Source of the DNA: Blasia pusilla
Taxonomy: Eukaryota; Marchantiophyta; Marchantiopsida; Blasiales
Direction: 5' to 3'
Assembly: GCA_050084515.1 (NCBI GenBank)
Contig: CM114273.1
Location: 13,950,001-14,014,000, forward strand
Length of the DNA stretch: 64,000 nucleotides
Made by a program: the position numbers and the translations under genes. Shown piece by piece: positions 61,440 through 64,000 of the stretch (the stretch's first letter is position 1; every line of letters begins with the position of its first letter). The notes under the pieces are model-generated. The model did not search any database. It was not told where the DNA came from and worked only from the letters and a program-made list of their open reading frames with translations.

Positions 61440-61880
61440 CCAATGTCAAAAACTCCACACTTGGTGTGGCAAGATCTGCATCATCTCCCAAAACAACCAA
61501 GATCAAGAGTCAGCTAACCCGCTACCTTGTCCACCACTCAAACATGGCCAATCAGTAATGGCCAAGTCTATGGTCCCTACCCACTCCAAGTCATGCCCCC
61601 CCAACAATAAAATATCCATCGGTAGGGAACTTTGGTACCCTAGATGGCGGACGCAGACTACAAGTCAAGAAATCGAAGGCGTAATTGTGTCACATGGTGA
61701 AGTGAAGTGCGCCTTGCAACATCATCAACCTCCACGTATAGGTACTATTGCACGCGCACTCATGCCTGCAGAACAACAACTAAACTAGTGCTAATCCCTC
61801 CAAAAAGATCCAACACGCGAATACCCTCATCTGGGATGCACCACACAATCAGGGTGGTGTCGAAAGGGATCATAGTAGCA
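61440..61880 (-). pseudogene. C5 cytosine-methyltransferase catalytic domain, broken
   Basis: Read on the minus strand: motif I GIRVLDLFGGISTSLVVVLQ (about 61825-61765), then YLYVEVDDVARR (61742-61710), equivalent to the acidic cofactor-binding motif II, then HHVTQLRLRFLDL. After a frame change at a run of seven G (61595-61601), HDLEWVGTIDLAITDWPC continues, with the catalytic Pro-Cys at 61542-61547. GGQGSGLADS and LFWEMMQIL follow. This series (DLFGG, E-x-D, a hydrophobic I-D-L-x-I strand into PC, then GxGLxD...LFWE) is that of C5 DNA methyltransferases, nearest in style to DNMT3/DRM-like enzymes. Six or more stops make it inactive. It lies between gag and the PHD remnant of one Ty3 copy, all on the same strand. 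Later motifs (ENV, IX, X) are unclear. Confidence 0.65.
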
Positions 61881-62817
61881 CTCCTTGCTACCTCGGGTTC
61901 TTATGACCGGTCACGCTCTGGTGCAAACGTCTCGCTCCACTCGGTCTATAAATGGTGAGCGGCTAAGCGTCGAAGCTCCTCAGTTGAGCCCCAAAGCAAG
62001 ACCTCTCCTCCACGGAATGATGCCGCTACCATGACACTCCTCTCCATATAAACATCAAGAATGGGAGTATCCTCTGCCTAGAAATGTCCCTCAATTAAAT
62101 CACTAGGCCAAGTGATGGCGCTGCTAAATGTTGCTAAGGTCGCCATCTCTCATGGTCGTCGCTTGATCACTCCACCGATGAATCGAACGGGTAATGAGCT
62201 AAGGTGCCCATCACCAGACTTCCATCGTAGTGTGTAGGATGCTGACTCCTCCTAGTAATCCACAGAAAACCCCATCGGATACAACACTACTCCACCAACC
62301 CCATCGGATACAACACTACCCCACCGTCCATCACCTCCTCTGCAATCACCCATGAGTGTGATGCAAGAACACCAACTCCACGCTCACATAGCATAGCGGC
62401 TAGACGGAAAACCTCGGCGGGCGTACCTCCCAACGTCATAACATCATAAGCAAAAAATAAAGGAGTGCAGTACACAATAGTGGCCACCCCCAAGAACGTG
62501 CTCAACACATTCTCCTCCTGAACATCAACAATAGGAGTCGTTGCACTTGCTTCTCCCATCGCCCTCCGTGCCTGCACACCAATAACATCACCAACTCTCC
62601 GGGAACTCTGATCAAGACCCATCGATGGGGTCCTTATCGCCTCGGGCAACGTGAAAGACTTAGGAAGCCTGGTTTGTTTTCTGGCTTCCCCTCGCTGTGG
62701 ATCCAAATCTGCGATTACTCCACGTGTAAAAATTGCGGCGGCCTCCATTTGGGCAATCCCGCACATCCAACCAAGATCCTCCATATCTCTAGTTGCTCCA
62801 TATGACGTTGATGCCAC
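61881..62817 (-). pseudogene. N-terminal part of the methyltransferase-bearing reading frame
   Basis: A 176-codon minus frame (62817 to 62287) runs MASTSYGATRDMEDLG, ARKQTRLPKSFTLPEA, TLGGTPAEVFRLAAMLCERG and VVLYPMG. It is thrown out of frame by a 29-bp tandem duplication at about 62270-62327. Beyond this the frame continues with stops to LLWGSTEELRRLAAHHL and SETFAPERD just before motif I of the methyltransferase. The two LGGTP-x-E-V-x-RLAA / WGSTEELRRLAA segments look like internal repeats. I recognise no known domain. Position suggests a linker or regulatory part of the retroelement polyprotein. Confidence 0.5.
62270..62327. repeat. 29-bp tandem duplication disrupting the reading frame
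   Basis: ACCCCATCGGATACAACACT is repeated at a period of 29 bp (22 bp exact plus a TCCACCA spacer). Because 29 is not a multiple of three it shifts the minus-strand frame. Both copies are nearly identical, so it is recent relative to other damage. Confidence 0.85.
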
Positions 62818-63249
62818 CGATCCGGCATCGGGTCACCTCAATGCCATAGCGGCAATCTGCTACTGTAGTTGTTGTATCTGAGCAGCCATCCCTCACGCCC
62901 GGTGTCTCCCTCGACACGTCTAGGTGATGGAACTCTACCTCCTCCACGGGCAACTCCACCACCCCCTCAAGCAACTCCAGCTCCTTGTTTGCCAATGAGA
63001 CAACCTAGTGCATGACCTCTAGGCCCATCCGGACCAGCTACTCACTTTGGTGCCCTCTCTGGCCCTTGGTCCCGACGTAACTCAGGGTGTAAGCTAAAAC
63101 ATATGGTGCGTGTGGGACTATACCTCTACAATAGTCACACTAATATCCTCCTGATGCAACACCATCTCCTCCTCCATGCTGAGGCATGCATCCATGATCC
63201 TGATGAGTGCAATTGCGCTGGTGATGGGCTCTACTACATGCCCAACAAT

Positions 63250-64000
63250 TAATACCTGGCGGCTGCTATTGCACCGCATATGATGGCGCGGGTCTCTGTG
63301 GCACAGACTCTTCATAACCTCCATGTGCTCGTGGTACCATAATCCTCTCTCAAAATCCACGTTGCTACATTGGTGGTGCAGATACTCATGGCTGCTCTGG
63401 CCCAAAACTGATGGTGGCTACGCTCTCCTCCGCCATGTTGCGCTCAATGTTCCAGCAGTTCTAAAAACATCTCTCAACATGGGTGAGATTTTCATAAGAA
63501 GCACCCCTCCCGCATCCGTGTCTGCAGGGTTTGGTCCAGCATCTTGTACCATGACTGGATAGCTTGGGCCTCTGTCACCCCCTGAGTGACGTTAATCAAC
63601 ATGCGCAAGCAAGTGTAGGCCTCATGCAAACTCTCACCCAGGCGCCTTTGGAAGTGGTGGATGCTCCGCAACTTCTCCCTCCGTACCCCTTGGAAGCTTG
63701 TCCTCAACTCTACAAAGAACTCAACCACGGGGTTGAACCTAGGACGGACCCGACTAGACGGTGCAACTGCTCTAGTGCGAGTCAACCCTCCTAACACATT
63801 ACTTGCGGAAGAGGAAGTCCTGAATCCTCCTCCTAAAATGGTTCAATCCATGACACATAATGTGGGTCATAGTAGAGTCGCGATGCCTCAATCTCCTAGG
63901 CATATATGTGGGAGAACTCATGGTAATCGTCCATGGGTCCAAATGCTGGAACATGTCGTTCCATGTTGTTAACGGGTTGAACTCTCTAGATTTCCTAGCC
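63250..64000 (-). pseudogene. Ty3-like gag fragment with zinc knuckle, runs off the window
   Basis: Minus frames contain EFNPLTTWNDMFQHLDPW (about 63985-63930), then RFNPVVEFFVELRTSFQGVR and FQRRLGESLHEAYTCLRML with ITQ-like continuation (63745-63590). These align with the gag at 6.14-6.83 kb. A damaged knuckle CWACSRAHHQRNC lies at about 63245-63205 and is followed by the coiled-coil-like QIQQLQ-QIAAMA start of the next segment. The LTR for this copy should lie beyond 64000. This copy leads into the methyltransferase segment on the same strand with no sign of reverse transcriptase between. Confidence 0.65.

Overview
The window looks like nuclear DNA of a land plant. The evidence is a multi-exon ODR4-type gene with short introns (about 80-480 nt), a plant-style secreted LRR gene, Ty3/gypsy and Ty1/copia relics, a tRNA-Asp primer-binding site of the kind used by plant Ty3 elements, Helitron termini ending CTAG, and long dinucleotide tracts. 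The intron sizes and this mix would suit a bryophyte or another seed-free plant, but that is inference; no marker in the window fixes the lineage.

Only two genes look intact. An intron-less LRR gene (37785-39635, +) encodes a secreted protein of about 616 residues with no membrane anchor or kinase. A 12-exon ODR4-like gene (54528-58207, +) encodes a tail-anchored ER protein; in animals this family recruits the UFM1 protease UFSP2. Each lies in an island of higher GC. Two similar islands (about 17.74-21.65 kb and 30.9-34.85 kb) hold no gene I can recognise.

Most of the rest is degraded mobile DNA. One Ty3-like family dominates: gag at 6.1-6.8 and 63.25-64.0 kb (-), LTRs at 8.1-8.6 and 11.3-11.9 kb (-), about 40.8-41.1 kb (+) and 60.2 kb (-), and integrase ends carrying a PHD finger at 8.6-9.2, 14.6-14.9 and 25.6-27.0 kb (+). 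The copy at 60.2-64 kb (-) also contains a broken C5 cytosine-methyltransferase domain (motif I near 61.80 kb, catalytic Pro-Cys at 61.54 kb), followed by traces of the same PHD finger and tail. A Ty3-like element coding for both a DNA methyltransferase and a histone-reader finger is the most interesting candidate here.

Other elements are a chromovirus integrase/chromodomain relic (28.5-29.6 kb, -), a second LTR family (23.5 and 41.5 kb), a tRNA-Asp-primed element with LTR, PBS and gag (48.6-51.96 kb, +), a copia gag-protease relic (5.15-5.83 kb), a cluster of Helitron 3' ends (13.0-14.2 kb) and another at 22.4 kb, a roughly 350-bp satellite-like array (43.9-45.3 kb), a 237-bp perfect (TG)n tract and a (CT)n tract. 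Smaller items are an EDM2-like PHD pseudogene ending in a perfect 30-bp hairpin (47.46-48.15 kb), a proline-rich reading frame with a C2HC finger (35.55-36.35 kb, -) and a miRNA-precursor-like foldback (32.68-32.81 kb). I saw no tRNA, rRNA or CRISPR locus.
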